Under the pieces are notes generated by a model, which worked only from the letters and a program-made list of their open reading frames with translations, was not told the origin of the DNA and did no database searches. From contig JAMXDE010000005.1 of assembly GCA_026770025.1 (NCBI GenBank), positions 3,224,001-3,288,000 on the forward strand: DNA of 64,000 bases, in the 5' to 3' direction. Of this stretch, positions 12,601 through 23,370 are shown piece after piece. Source of the DNA: Craspedostauros australis (lineage: Eukaryota; Bacillariophyta; Bacillariophyceae; Mastogloiales; Achnanthaceae). Position 1 is the stretch's first letter; every line of letters begins with the position of its first letter. The translations under genes were made by a program, and so were the position numbers.

Positions 12601-13834
12601 AGAGATCTCGCATGCAATCCTCGATTTGGTTGACGGGAAAACGATCCAAGGCAACGTCCGATTTTTGACATCCTGGTACATCATCCCCTTCAGCCGTCCT
12701 TTCCCAGATGTCCTGCGGCAGTTCAGGAGAGGCTATCTGGATTCTCTGGAAGTCGGGGAGTTCGACATCGGCGTCATGTGTTATCAAGGCGCCATCTGCA
12801 TGGGATTGTACTACGGAATGGAGCTGGGACCGCTGCTCAAGGCGGCTGATGCAGCCCTTGACCAATTTGCAGCATACAACATCACGGCCTTCAGCGGCAT
12901 CGCTGTGCACCTTCGGGGCATATTTGCGAACTTCATGGAAGAAGAACCGATCAACTGGCCTGAGCTGGAAGAACTATCCAAGCGCGATGTCCTGACGGAG
13001 ACTCAGAATCAATCTGACCTCATCTCGGATTCGATGCTCTTCTACACGCGAGCCTTGCTGACCTTGTTCCATCGGCAGTACGAAATGGCGGAACGACTGA
13101 TCCGCAACTTCGTCCTCCTCAACATTGGCGAGATGTCATGCATGGTCATCATCGCCGAGTGCTACGTAGCAGGACTGATTTCCGCTGCGAGGTTCCGAGA
13201 GACAGGAAAACGCAGCTATCTCACGGCCCTGCCCAAGCTGACCAAGAAGCTGAGAGACACCGCCAAGGCCAGAGGCAAATACTGGGTGCACCAAGTGCTC
13301 CTGCTCGAAGCAGAAGAGCTCGCGATCACCCTCAAGAACAAGCAGAGCCCCAGGATCCAGCATGCCTACAACCTTGCGATCATCGCAGCAACGAAGGCTG
13401 GTTGCATTCACGACGTTGCCCTCGCCAACGAGCTGGCTGGAGAACACTTCGTCGAGCACGGCTCCAAGGAGATGGTTGGTGACTACTTCGTTCACGCCGT
13501 GGACTACTACAAGGCGTGGGGCGGCAAGAGCAAGGTCAACGACATCAAGAAGCGGCGCAAGCAGTACTTGAAGACCCTCAACGATCCCGATCGCCAGCGT
13601 CCGGAGGGCCTCACTGACGACGGCAACGGCAACTTCCTCTTCGGAATCACCCGGGATTCTTTCACTGGGGCGATCACTTCAAGATGCGCAGAGCTTGACG
13701 CATTCGCCGACCGTGGCAAGGGCGGTGATGGCCCTGGCAGTGCACTCGTGTTCGGGTCGGAGCTCGGAGATGGTATGGATGGTTCCGTGGGCCTCGATGA
13801 GGATGATCTGTCTGTGTTGACTGACATCGATTAA
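9659..13834 (+). CDS. STAND-type predicted ATPase with TPR-like repeats (copy 2)
   Basis: Single-exon, 1391 residues, with an ATG start conserved in copies 3 and 4. Domain order is as in copy 1: variable N-terminus, FLGREAELEQL, Walker A GVSGTGKS, Walker B MFLDDLQW, the YHFAHDRIQQAAQ block, long TPR-like helices, acidic tail ending SVLTDID. Four DKTK repeats lie before the ATPase domain. Compared with copy 3, the first roughly 850 residues show about 14 substitutions plus an indel. Residues of about 880-1205 show about 30 substitutions, and the last 180 residues are identical. In the stretches I compared base by base, almost every change in the variable segment alters the amino acid. The 3' flank carries a truncated P450 remnant, so the gene belonged to a duplicated ATPase-P450 unit. 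Confidence 0.9.
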   Translation: MQVEQYHLRASKAPIVGDFQEDEYSPFEEEHHSNTKTNPGTETTPNAIGTSNAPDAAGPSSGVAPWKDTSQFLGREAELEQLKALKDKIIGEHQSNATPPAPESSADEDKDKTKDKTKDKTKDKTKATTPAPKPKPSKRLDVHPAVLVWGVSGTGKSALVDHFLDTCCICNTGVDQKQTKTEQADAGDAAPSCSCCYVLRGKYDEYTGQSDPFSAIVQALQDFTTQLKNGPKEELDRMRECVRKAFPTGGLRPMVKVVPSLSILTPKSTRGDASVMSQSVSRRDDYSLSMHGSQMNGDAPSSGSGGAITEKAWNQLKYIFVQFIKAISTKERPIYMFLDDLQWSANIGLDLIAHMVGDPAIRHFMLLGAIRQDTNPHTDEPLDLTPDHPLARCLVAPLSPDAAIDSDPNAAAGPDDASVMTATTAMSQVGKRRYPRSLRQITITNLTLDDMTAWLSSMLDCNDIEDLSEKLYAKTEGNVYFTLQALEELERKDILAFNLLSQRWEWSLSNPEDDDDSNAGSAQLPISDNILGIIESKLRDLPMQLQQILSVAAYIRSTFEISVLLRVLQNECKHVDGEIDSMERISTAQDLSDMLETAVLERLISNPIGGTKYHFAHDRIQQAAQGMIPAGEARDKLRVRIGHCLLKMHRRMQVRRQHEQEEEFEETLEVNHGHKKASGMEAQDKFNMSSQSTHSTTSAETFTSTLTTSEVDDGLLFVAADHLNSVPTKDHIFSATMNMEVGDKALEMAALESAVGYLQKAHAALQRVRSSAPTKTSSKTKGSAKTQAAPSPSIWDSDEHYDLCLHIYCARADVELSLGNFEVGYKLCDEVLERARSLEDKMATYLSMGRALARQDRHAETMAVELRLLRSLKSFPKRWYAFHIMRCMMKIKSFLKKNTNEEILSRPLMTNPKKLFAMKVGADFAICTKSTGNMLMVILNLGKMLSTTIKYGICKESASAFVTYGLVICNMGDQATAERCTEISHAILDLVDGKTIQGNVRFLTSWYIIPFSRPFPDVLRQFRRGYLDSLEVGEFDIGVMCYQGAICMGLYYGMELGPLLKAADAALDQFAAYNITAFSGIAVHLRGIFANFMEEEPINWPELEELSKRDVLTETQNQSDLISDSMLFYTRALLTLFHRQYEMAERLIRNFVLLNIGEMSCMVIIAECYVAGLISAARFRETGKRSYLTALPKLTKKLRDTAKARGKYWVHQVLLLEAEELAITLKNKQSPRIQHAYNLAIIAATKAGCIHDVALANELAGEHFVEHGSKEMVGDYFVHAVDYYKAWGGKSKVNDIKKRRKQYLKTLNDPDRQRPEGLTDDGNGNFLFGITRDSFTGAITSRCAELDAFADRGKGGDGPGSALVFGSELGDGMDGSVGLDEDDLSVLTDID
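9989..10036 (+). repeat. 12-bp coding tandem repeat GACAAGACCAAG x4
   Basis: Four exact units encode DKTK repeats between the N-terminal FLGRE region and the Walker A motif. Copy 3 has three units (16615-16650), copy 4 has four (27817-27864), and copies 1 and 5 have none. The length change stays in frame, consistent with slippage in a flexible charged linker. Confidence 0.9.
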
Positions 13835-14123
13835 GCATGAGGAGCCTAGACCGTTACTCCATGGAGCACATAATCGTAGTATCGAACATGGACTAGAATA
13901 GTATATATCACGCTGCTGACTTCGTCTCTCCTTCGCTCATAGAAAGCGACTTTATGTGGAGTACCAAATGCGAGTTGTGGTGGTGATATGCAACGAGTAA
14001 ACCCAAACCATTCGATCCCCACATCCCCTCGCAAAAGGAATGGATCCGATCAGGCTGCCGCAAACGAATCGAGTTGTTGGCATGCGGCACCGCGATATGC
14101 CGCGTTGAAATTACAACCCCTCT

Positions 14124-14301
14124 TCAGTGTTGTCTTGGTCGGATCGTGAGGCCTACATCATCCGACGGGTCCAGTATCCCGAACTCGTCAAGGGTCATGT
14201 CGAACTCTGTTGTCCCCTCCACCTCGACATCAAATTGGTGGATCAAGCTAGCCACGAAGTTCTTGGCGGCGGCTGTCACGAACTTGCGAGCTGGGCAGTT
14301 G
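14124..14301 (-). pseudogene. Truncated cytochrome P450, 3' end only
   Basis: The minus strand encodes the last roughly 59 codons of a P450, from the heme-loop NCPARKF to a stop at 14124. It is nearly identical to the 3' end of the intact P450 at 31952-33857. Homology stops abruptly at 14301, just upstream of the heme Cys codon, and unrelated sequence follows. The 289-bp spacer between the STAND stop and the P450 stop is also shared with the 31.7-kb copy, so this is the broken end of a duplicated STAND-P450 unit. Confidence 0.88.
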
Positions 14302-15149
14302 CGGAACCCCCAACAATTTGTCGACATTTCTGATCAAAATACAACAATAAAATTGCGGGACACGAACAATCACAAAACATGAGCTTCACTCCAATTCGTC
14401 GAATTTTGTTGGAAGAGTTAGGAATCGGGCGTAGACGGCGCGAATCGGTGGAGGATACCTCGTGAATCTGCTGGCTTCGGGATAGCCGTGTGATGCAGTT
14501 CAAGAGAAGTGTACTGATTGAAGAGTTGTTACTGTAACGATGAGTAGAAGAGTGCTTTGTAGCTAATCCTTGTCTGTTTATTATGAGTTAGCTTGTAGTG
14601 TTAGTAGGGTGAAGAAACGATGCCACACAACTTGGCGAGACCCTGCACTGATGTACTTGGTTCAGCGCTTGAGGGTAGATGATCATAACAGTGCCTTGCT
14701 CTCCATACATGTAGATACACTGCAGTGTAGATCATGACGCATGTTAGTGATGGTCATGAAGCAGTGGCTGTGGCTGGAGCTGACCCTCGGATTCCATTGC
14801 TTGAGTTGAAGCAAGTTGGATACACACGTCAGGGCCACGGCGGTAGTGTAGTGGTTATCAGCATGGAGGGAATCGAGGTATGTTGTAGTAAGAGGATCTG
14901 AGGAGCATATAGTTCCCAAGGTGGGGTGTGAGTCAGGTCGGTCATGCTTGAGTCATGATGGATTCGTGAATGGAGGAGAGAAAGGAGGAGAAAAGATTTG
15001 GTGGTCAATCAAGTCGGAGGATTTCGCGCCAAAACAAGAATTTCTCCAATTGGGTTGATACCGTGTTCGGTAATAGTCTGTCCCTCATTGAATCTCAACT
15101 CCACCTTTATTTTGAGTTTCATGCGTGTAATGACTAGGCAAGAATGGAT
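14302..15149. repeat. Non-coding repeat-like sequence related to 25740-26494
   Basis: No gene is visible. Short segments match 25.7-26.5 kb in the same order: a GAAGAAAC..CTGCACTGA tract, CATAGTTCCCAAGGTG (near 14907 and 26097), and TTTCGCGCCAAAA (near 15026 and 26216). Each copy lies just before an upstream block of a STAND gene. It may be a decayed LTR or simply part of the ancestral duplicated flank; I cannot tell which. Confidence 0.45.
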
Positions 15150-16284
15150 TTCTTGTAATTACGCAATTCACCGTAGATCCGTTGGAACAAGAATTGGAGA
15201 AGCACAATTATCTTTGATCGTTCCCTCTGTCATGAATGATATAATTCCAGTCATACATGGTCATCGGCTTGTCAGCCCAAGAGGTTCCAATTGTACGTGG
15301 CAACCACAAATGGGACTGGTTCTCGCGCCAACAGAAACGAACGTTTGTTTCTCCAACACGTCCAATTCATCCACAGATATTCGCGCTGCAAGAAAGCTCG
15401 CCTCAGTTGGTTATCTTTCCGTCGTCGCCGGGGTCAATCTGGCCCATCACGAGGGGGCCATTCAGTCGTAATGGATTCAAGTAGGAAACGGTCGCACAAT
15501 CAATACATCAAGTTTCGCCTGAAGACACAAATTTGTCGCTCGTCTGGTCTTGATACTGTTGTCGCTCGCCTGCGGTTTCATTCGCGTTCATGAAAGCACA
15601 TGACAAAGAAGGAAGTGGCTCGTCACTTGTTCGCCGACGATGCGCCTTGGGCCTCTTGGTGCGATCGTCGCCTCTTTCCGCTGAAACTCAGGAAGTGTTC
15701 TTCGAGGAACGAATCAGCAACGCGACTATCGTCCACCGTTGTGAACACACAACAACACAAGATCGGCGACCACACCACGAATCACGCTTTCTCTTGGTGC
15801 AACAGTCCTGCGTCGGTTCCCTACCCAGCTACGAGCGCAAGTGTGGAACCAGGGCTGGTGCTATGTAACGTCAATGTTGTTGGTTCGATCATTAGGGATA
15901 TTGTTGATTTATGAGTCTGTTTTGTTGTTTTGCGCTGTTGCTTTGCGCCTGTGCTATTTGCATGTGTGTGGCTGTTTTCATCTTCGTTGCGTTTCTTCGC
16001 CTTGGTGCGGTCATGTGGACCCTTGTGAGCATGCTGTGTTCCTGCAGTGGCGAAGGCCACCCGTGTACCAACACTTTCCCTTGTGTTTGTGTTAGAATCG
16101 CTCGTTGGGATCCCGCAACAGAAAACGAGGAAGACGACCCCTCCTGCGCGCGCGTGTAGACTGTCTCAGCATCTCAAAAAGCTGTCAACCACAAGGTCAT
16201 CATAAAATTGACATGCTGCAGAAGTCGATCAGCTCTGCATCTCTTTGCGCGCACAAGTTGCTCTAATCCCATCCACACCGCGCC
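15150..16284. repeat. Duplicated upstream block B (before STAND gene 3)
   Basis: Homologous to blocks A and C, but with an extra segment of about 270 bp (about 15797-16075) absent from both and lacking about 40 bp present in them. From 16076 to the ATG it is almost identical to block C. No gene is supported inside the block. Confidence 0.7.
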
Positions 16285-19200
16285 ATGCAAGTCGAACAGT
16301 ACCATCTCCGCGCGAGCAAGGTGTCTATTGTTGGAGATTTTCAAGAAGATGAGTATTCTCCCTTCGAGGAAGAACATCACTCCAATACCAAAACCAACCC
16401 CGGTACCGAAACCACTCCTAATGCTATCGGAACCTCCAACGCACCTGATGCCGCTGGCCCCTCAAGCGGCGTCGCTCCGTGGAAGGACACATCGCAATTC
16501 CTCGGTAGAGAGGCAGAGCTCGAACAGCTCAAAGCTCTGAAGGACAAGGTCATCGGGGAGCACCAGAGCAATGCCACTCCCCCTGCACCGGAATCATCTG
16601 CTGATGAGGACAAGGACAAGACCAAGGACAAGACCAAGGACAAGACCAAGGCAACAACGCCAGCACCCAAACCAAAGCCAAGCAAGAGACTCGATGTACA
16701 TCCAGCCGTTCTGGTCTGGGGTGTCAGCGGTACAGGAAAGTCCGCTCTCGTTGATCACTTCCTCGACACGTGCTGTATCTGCAACACTGGCGTCGACCAG
16801 AAGCAGCAGCAGAGCAACGACCAGGCAGCGACAGCACCATCTTGCTCCTGCTGCTACGTTCTTCGTGGAAAGTATGACGAGTACACGGGTCAGAGTGACC
16901 CGTTCTCGGCCATCGTCCAAGCCCTCCAAGACTTCACGACCCAGCTCAAGAACGGACCCAAGGAAGAACTCGATCGCATGCGTGAATGCGTGCGGAAGGC
17001 CTTCCCCACTGGTGGACTTCGTCCAATGGTGAAAGTGGTACCGTCTCTCTCCATCCTGACGCCCAAGTCAGCCCGAGGCAATGCCTCCGTCATGAGCCAG
17101 TCCGTCAGCCGCCGCGATGACTACAGCATGAGCATGCACGGCAGCCAGATGAACGGCGACGCACCATCATCAGGGTCGGGTGGAGCCATCACCGAAAAGG
17201 CATGGGGCCAGCTCAAGTACATCTTCGTACAGTTCATCAAGGCAATTTCGACGAAGGAACGACCCATCTACATGTTCCTCGACGATCTGCAGTGGTCCGC
17301 TAACATCGGACTGGACCTGATCGCGCACATGGTGGGCGATCCAACGATCAGGCATTTCATGTTACTGGGAGCCATCCGCCAGGACACCAACCCACACACC
17401 GACGAACCACTGGATCTCACTCCCGACCATCCTCTGGCACGGCGCCTCGTCGCGCCGCTGTCGCCAGATGCTGCCATCGATAGCGACCCAAATGCAGCTG
17501 CTGGGCCTGACGATGCATCAGTCATGACTGCATCTACGGTAATGTCCCAAGTGGGCAAGCGTCGTTATCCAAGAAGTCTGCGCCAGATCACGATCACCAA
17601 CCTCACGCTAGACGACATGACCGCATGGCTCTCGAGCATGCTGGACTGCAACGACATCGAAGATCTGTCCGAGAAGCTCTACGCCAAGACAGAGGGTAAC
17701 GTCTACTTCACCTTGCAGGCTCTCGAAGAGCTCGAAAGGAAGGATATCCTCGCCTTCAACCTCCTTTCTCAACGATGGGAATGGAGCCTTTCCAACCCAG
17801 AGGACGACGACGATAGCAACGCCGGCAGCGCCCAGCTGCCCATCAGCGACAACATCCTCGGTATCATCGGGTCCAAGCTGCGAGACCTTCCCATGCAGCT
17901 GCAACAGATCTTGTCAGTTGCTGCCTACATCCGATCGACGTTCGAGATCTCTGTGCTGCTCAGGGTGCTCCAGAACGAGTGCAAGCATGTGGATGGTGAG
18001 ATCGACTCCATGGACCGCATATCGACCGCCCAAGACCTCTCCGACATGCTGGAGACTGCAGTTCTGGAGCGTCTGATCTCCAACCCCATCGGTGGTACCA
18101 AGTATCACTTCGCACATGATCGCATCCAGCAGGCGGCACAGGGCATGATCCCAGCCGGCGAAGCTCGCGACAAGCTGCGTGTGCGCATCGGGCACTGCTT
18201 GCTGAAGATGCATCGACGCATGCAGGTTCGCCGTCAGCATGAGCAAGAGGAGGAGTTTGAAGAGACTCTGGAGGTCAACCATGGACACAAGAAGGCAAGC
18301 GGGATGGAAGCTCAAGACAAGTTCAACATGTCTTCTCAATCTACGCATTCGACAACATCGGCCGAAACGTTCACTTCGACCTTGACCACTTCAGAAGTCG
18401 ACGACGGTCTCCTGTTCGTGGCCGCGGACCACTTGAACAGCGTGCCAACCAAGGACCATATTTTCTCTGCCACCATGAACATGGAGGTGGGTGACAAGGC
18501 CCTGGAGATGGCAGCCCTCGAATCTGCCGTCGGATACCTGCAAAAGGCACATGCTGCGTTGCAGCGCGTGAGAAGTAGCGCACCGACGAAGGCCTCCAGC
18601 AAGACCAAGGGATCTGCCAAAACCCAAGCCGCTCCCAGCCCATCCATCTGGGACAGCGATGAGCACTACGATCTCTGCCTGCACATATACTGCGCGCGTG
18701 CTGACGTTGAGCTGTCGCTGGGTAACTTTGAAGTCGGCTACAAGCTGTGCGACGAAGTGCTGGAGAGAGCCCGCTCGTTGGAGGACAAGATGGCGACTTA
18801 CCTCTCCATGGGAAGAGCCTTGGCCAGACAGGACCGCCATGCGGAAACCATGGCTGTGGAGCTGCGCTTGCTCCGGTCATTGAAGAGCTTCCCCAAGCGA
18901 TGGTACACGTTCCACACCAAGAGATGCATGAGGAAGATCAAGTCTTTCCTGAAGAAGAACACTAACGAGGAGATCCTCTCAAGACCACTCATGACGAACC
19001 CAAAGAAGCTCTTCGCCATGAAGGTTGGCGCCGACTTCGCCATTTGCACAAAGTCGACCGGCAACATGCATCTGGTGACCCTCAACCTCGGCAAGATGTT
19101 GTCCACCACCATCAAGTACGGCATCTGCAAGGAATCGGCCGCCGCCTTCGTCACCTACGGCCTCGTCATTTGCAACATGGGAGACCAAGCTACAGCAGAA

Positions 19201-20442
19201 CGCTGCACAGAGATCTCGCATGCAATCCTCGATTTGTTTGACGGGAAATCGATCCAAGGCAACGTCCGATTTTTGACATCCTGGTACATCATCCCCTTCA
19301 AGTGTTCTTTCCCAGACTCCCTGCGGCAGTTCAGGAGAGGCTATCTGGATTCTCTGGAGGTCGGGGAGTTCGACATCGGCGTCATGTGTTATCAAGGCGC
19401 CATCTGCATGGGACTGTACTACGGAATGGAGCTGGGATCGCTGCTCAAGGCGGCTGATGCAGCCCTTGACCAATTTGCAGCATACAACATCACTGCCTTC
19501 ATCGGCCTCTCCGTGAACCTTCGGGTCATATTCGCAAACTTCATGGAAGAAGAGCCGATCAACTGGCCTGAGCTGGAAGAATTATCCAAGCGCGATGTCC
19601 TGACGGAGACTCAGGATCAATCTGACCTCATCTTCGATTCGATGCTCTTCTACACGCGAGCCTTCCTGACCTTGTTTCATCGGCAGTACGAAATGGCGGA
19701 ACGCCTGATCCGCAACTTCGTCCTCCTCAATCTTGGCGAGATGTCATGTATGGTCATCATCGCCGAGTGCTACGTAGCAGGACTGGCTGCCGCTGCGAGG
19801 TTCCGAGTGACAGGAAAACACAGCTATCTCACGGCCCTGCGCAAGCTGACCAAGAAGCTGAGAGACACCGCCAAGGTCAGAGGCAAATACTGGGTGCACC
19901 AAGTGCTCCTGCTCGAAGCAGAAGAGCTCGCGATCACCCTCAAGAACAAGCAGAGCCCCAGGATCCAGCATGCCTACAACCTTGCGATCATCGCAGCAAC
20001 GAAGGCTGGTTGCATTCACGACGTTGCCCTCGCCAACGAGCTGGCTGGAGAACACTTCGTCGAGCACGGCTCCAAGGAGATGGTTGGTGACTACTTCGTT
20101 CACGCCGTGGACTACTACAAGGCGTGGGGCGGCAAGAGCAAGGTCAACGACATCAAGAAGCGGCGCAAGCAGTACTTGAAGACCCTCAACGATCCCGATC
20201 GCCAGCGTCCGGAGGGCCTCACTGACGACGGCAACGGCAACTTCCTCTTCGGAATCACCCGGGATTCTTTCACTGGGGCGATCACTTCAAGATGCGCAGA
20301 GCTTGACGCATTCGCCGACCGTGGCAAGGGCGGTGATGGCCCTGGCAGTGCACTCGTGTTCGGGTCGGAGCTCGGAGATGGTATGGATGGTTCCGTGGGC
20401 CTCGATGAGGATGATCTGTCTGTGCTGACTGACATCGATTAA
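16285..20442 (+). CDS. STAND-type predicted ATPase with TPR-like repeats (copy 3)
   Basis: Single-exon, 1385 residues, intact. Same architecture as copies 2 and 4, with Walker A GVSGTGKS, Walker B MFLDDLQW, TPR-like C-terminal half and SVLTDID tail. It differs from copy 2 by one fewer DKTK unit, a short indel after DQKQ, and a cluster of replacements in the TPR-like region. Examples are FHIMRCMMK to FHTKRCMRK, NMLMVI to NMHLVT, and PFSRPFPDV to PFKCSFPDS. Homology to the other units ends about 55 bp after the stop, so no P450 remains at this copy. Confidence 0.9.
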   Translation: MQVEQYHLRASKVSIVGDFQEDEYSPFEEEHHSNTKTNPGTETTPNAIGTSNAPDAAGPSSGVAPWKDTSQFLGREAELEQLKALKDKVIGEHQSNATPPAPESSADEDKDKTKDKTKDKTKATTPAPKPKPSKRLDVHPAVLVWGVSGTGKSALVDHFLDTCCICNTGVDQKQQQSNDQAATAPSCSCCYVLRGKYDEYTGQSDPFSAIVQALQDFTTQLKNGPKEELDRMRECVRKAFPTGGLRPMVKVVPSLSILTPKSARGNASVMSQSVSRRDDYSMSMHGSQMNGDAPSSGSGGAITEKAWGQLKYIFVQFIKAISTKERPIYMFLDDLQWSANIGLDLIAHMVGDPTIRHFMLLGAIRQDTNPHTDEPLDLTPDHPLARRLVAPLSPDAAIDSDPNAAAGPDDASVMTASTVMSQVGKRRYPRSLRQITITNLTLDDMTAWLSSMLDCNDIEDLSEKLYAKTEGNVYFTLQALEELERKDILAFNLLSQRWEWSLSNPEDDDDSNAGSAQLPISDNILGIIGSKLRDLPMQLQQILSVAAYIRSTFEISVLLRVLQNECKHVDGEIDSMDRISTAQDLSDMLETAVLERLISNPIGGTKYHFAHDRIQQAAQGMIPAGEARDKLRVRIGHCLLKMHRRMQVRRQHEQEEEFEETLEVNHGHKKASGMEAQDKFNMSSQSTHSTTSAETFTSTLTTSEVDDGLLFVAADHLNSVPTKDHIFSATMNMEVGDKALEMAALESAVGYLQKAHAALQRVRSSAPTKASSKTKGSAKTQAAPSPSIWDSDEHYDLCLHIYCARADVELSLGNFEVGYKLCDEVLERARSLEDKMATYLSMGRALARQDRHAETMAVELRLLRSLKSFPKRWYTFHTKRCMRKIKSFLKKNTNEEILSRPLMTNPKKLFAMKVGADFAICTKSTGNMHLVTLNLGKMLSTTIKYGICKESAAAFVTYGLVICNMGDQATAERCTEISHAILDLFDGKSIQGNVRFLTSWYIIPFKCSFPDSLRQFRRGYLDSLEVGEFDIGVMCYQGAICMGLYYGMELGSLLKAADAALDQFAAYNITAFIGLSVNLRVIFANFMEEEPINWPELEELSKRDVLTETQDQSDLIFDSMLFYTRAFLTLFHRQYEMAERLIRNFVLLNLGEMSCMVIIAECYVAGLAAAARFRVTGKHSYLTALRKLTKKLRDTAKVRGKYWVHQVLLLEAEELAITLKNKQSPRIQHAYNLAIIAATKAGCIHDVALANELAGEHFVEHGSKEMVGDYFVHAVDYYKAWGGKSKVNDIKKRRKQYLKTLNDPDRQRPEGLTDDGNGNFLFGITRDSFTGAITSRCAELDAFADRGKGGDGPGSALVFGSELGDGMDGSVGLDEDDLSVLTDID

Positions 20443-22951
20443 GCATGAGGAGCCTAAACCGTTGCTCCGTGGAATGCATACTCGTAGTATCGAGCATGTG
20501 ATTGTATGAGCCCCCTTAGCGAGTCGACCTGCATGTTTTTTTTTTTGGACTCCAGAAATTGTCTCTCCTACATACTACTGCGCTCAGCAATAATTTACAC
20601 CACAGTAACGCTGGTTGTTGCCCTCCAACACGAGAATTGTCGTGTTTCGTAGCCAGTCTAGAGCAAAAATGAAAAAATGCTTATGATGCTATATCGCAAC
20701 ACCATATCATTTTTAATAAAAATAAGTGTACCACATGAACAACTCACTTGCGAAGTAGAGGAATATTGAACTTAAATTTGAATTAACTTTAAATTTAACA
20801 TCATTTTTGTTGATCACGTGCGATTGTGTGTTCCGCAAAACTCTGGATGGCGCCATGCTGCCATCACTTTGGCATGCAAGATGATGCCCATAACCGTCTC
20901 GTTTCGTCCACCTGCGCACCTCATTGTCTCCATACACTCCATATGTATCCATCCCTGACAAGAATGCTCAGATCGATGCCCCTTCAATGCGCCTTGGTGG
21001 CCTATTGCTGAAAACCAACATTTTTGATAGAACGATAATGAAAACGAGGTGAACTTACTGAACGCCAAAGGGTGATCAATCCGTGGTAGTGCAGTAGGTT
21101 GGTGAGTTTGTGTGTGAGTGTGTGTCTTAGTCTTTAATAGCTGATACGAATCCAAATGAGACTTTCAAAAGGATTGTGAGCATGTGATGTGCAGCATCCA
21201 TTATAGTTGGATCTGCAACATCTCTATTAGTAGTAACATAGTGGAGCGTTGAGTCTCTGTACGTGCAATCATCACGGTGTCGATGTTGCCATTTCCGAGA
21301 GGAGACATCAATTTCGTGACGGTCGGAGAGAGAGTTTGTTGTTCACTCTCTTACAATCAATTTGGGGGAACAGGTTCATCCAACGGTTTGACCCGATTGT
21401 CCGTTCAGGACAGGTCATGTCACGCCCATAAGTGGCGTGGGATGGCACGATCGCCCAAACCCAAATTCAGCGGACACGCGACATCGCCTTAAGTAGAGCA
21501 CGATTCGAGGGTGGGACCCCATCCCACCGACATCGAGTCACGCTTCAATCCCGCTCAAACTCTGAGCAGTCGGACATTTGACTAACTCGACTAAATCCTA
21601 ACACGACTAATAGGAATACTAGTTTGAGCTAATAATTTTTGACAATGAAGAACTGTCCAGAAGCGGCTGCTTCATCCCATCATATCTCCTGTTAACAATC
21701 ATCTCTGTTCCCCCCACGCAGCACACCTCGATCCCTGATTCGTTGGGGACACGTTGATGCATCCCACAATGCCTCAAGATGGATCTCCACATTTTAATCC
21801 ATCCCGATGCTGACGCCACAGCCAGTTTTCCTTCAGGTCGAAAAAATGCGACTGCCACATGTGCTTCATTTCAACCTCTTCCACTCAATCAGATTGAGAC
21901 ACACTTCTCCACCCCATTCCTGACTTGATGATGAAGATATCTTGTATGGGTGGGATGGCGATGTGATGGATGTTCACATGTGCCACCACACCAGCAAAGC
22001 CACGCGATGGGCACTTCGGCGCCCATCCCCCCCCCCCCCCCCCCCCCCCCCCCAAACTCTTGCCCTCCACTTGTTCCCCTCCATTGACACCTTCCAGGCC
22101 ATCCACGAGCCTCAAACTTCGTGGGTACCTTCATCTTGATCTCCTCGATGCGTCTTGCCATCCATGGTTGTCGGAATGGCTTGCATCGTCCACGCGCAAC
22201 CTGTACCCAACGTGCAAATTTGCCACCTTTTTGCGCCTTTCGCTCTTTCCGCTATCGCTCCCTCAATTGGACCACTCTGACAGCGCCCTCGTAGCCCATC
22301 CACCAAGATTTCCAATGCGGTTCCGTCGATGTGCTTGGATTTGGAATTGGGCTGATGGTTGTTGCGATGCCGTTCATGGCATTTGAGGGTCCTTGCTGAG
22401 TCTTGTTTTGTTTCCCCATTGTCGTGTTGTTGTGGGGGTTTCTTGGTGACGGTCTTTTGTTGCTGCTGGGGTATGGGGGATTACAACAGAATTCCAACAA
22501 ATTCCTCCAAACCTCCAGCACAAACCAGATGTCCATCAGCACCCGATGCTGGTGCCGTGAGTTAATCTTGCTTCTTGAGCGCGTCCACTGCATTCTGAGG
22601 CCTGCCAACACCCAGAACTTCAAAACAAAGCCATCAACACCTTTATGTGTAATATTACATCTAAAAGTCTCCAATTTCAACAACTAATTAGCACACTCTA
22701 CAAACAGACTCCAGCTCGTATTGACCTTCTATTCAGATTCTAAATTGGATTACTCTTTCTTTCATGTTTATCGGTCCATTTGTTACCAAATGTATTAACT
22801 TGTTGAGTTACCTTCCTGCTGCACCAGTTTTGTCCCTCATGTTGGTGTGCATACTGGCCAGCGTTGGTCCAACCAAGTATCTTATGCTCATCCCCTGTCC
22901 TCCTGAAGCTCATGTATAAAGTTTCTCTCTGAATAAGTCATTGACTATCCC
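20443..22951. other. AT-rich intergenic, no supported gene
   Basis: After about 55 bp of shared 3' flank the sequence becomes AT-rich with scattered short open frames, none convincing. A 27-base poly-C run sits at 22027-22053 and creates artificial proline-rich frames. A small inverted repeat (GGTGGGA / TCCCACC) lies near 21512-21530. The composition suggests decayed mobile DNA. Confidence 0.5.
22027..22053. repeat. Poly-C run, 27 bases
   Basis: Twenty-seven consecutive C residues on the plus strand, an exceptional homopolymer here. The exact length may be uncertain because of sequencing error. Confidence 0.95.
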
Positions 22952-23370
22952 ATGATTGATCAGATTGGAGCCTCCCCACGGCTGGTGCAGGGCATGAGAG
23001 TTGGATTGGTGAGTTGGAGGAGGAATGTGCGCTCCAACAACTCGCAAAGTGCCATCGGGTGGTACCCTCTCCTGTTGGGATTTATTCCTGAGGATTGGAT
23101 CCACCAGCAAGCTCAGTGGATGGTGACGCACGAGTGTCGATGCCCTGACACAGGTGCTTGGGCTAGGGAGATAGTGCGTTGGATCTGGAAATACCCTGGG
23201 AGGTGTGGCTGGCCAGGAATGCCAAAGTTCATGATGAGGAAGGGCATCCCATAGTGCAGGACTTGTGCAGACAGGTCCGTCAACTGACACAGGTGTTGGC
23301 AAGTTCCATGATTGGAAGTCTACGATCGTGGAAGATGGTGTTGGTTGATAGTCGTTTGTTTGCTATTTCA
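22952..23370 (+). pseudogene. Fragment of retroelement polyprotein (C-terminal tail after reverse transcriptase)
   Basis: Two frames joined by one frameshift near 23190 resemble the tail found after the reverse transcriptase in diatom retroelements. The first reads SAIGWYPLLLGFIPEDWIHQQ then EIVRWIW; the second reads EIPWEVWLARNAKVHDE. The W-x-x-RN-x-x-x-H pattern and the preceding IGW..GFI..W segment are the basis. No catalytic RT motif or intact frame is present, so this is a relic. The assignment is from memory of the family and is moderate. Confidence 0.45.

Noticed and set aside
14845-14885. tRNA-like word TAGTGTAGTGGTTA resembling an A box
   Set aside because: No matching B box (GGTTCRANYCC) at the right distance and no acceptor stem pairing, so not a tRNA.
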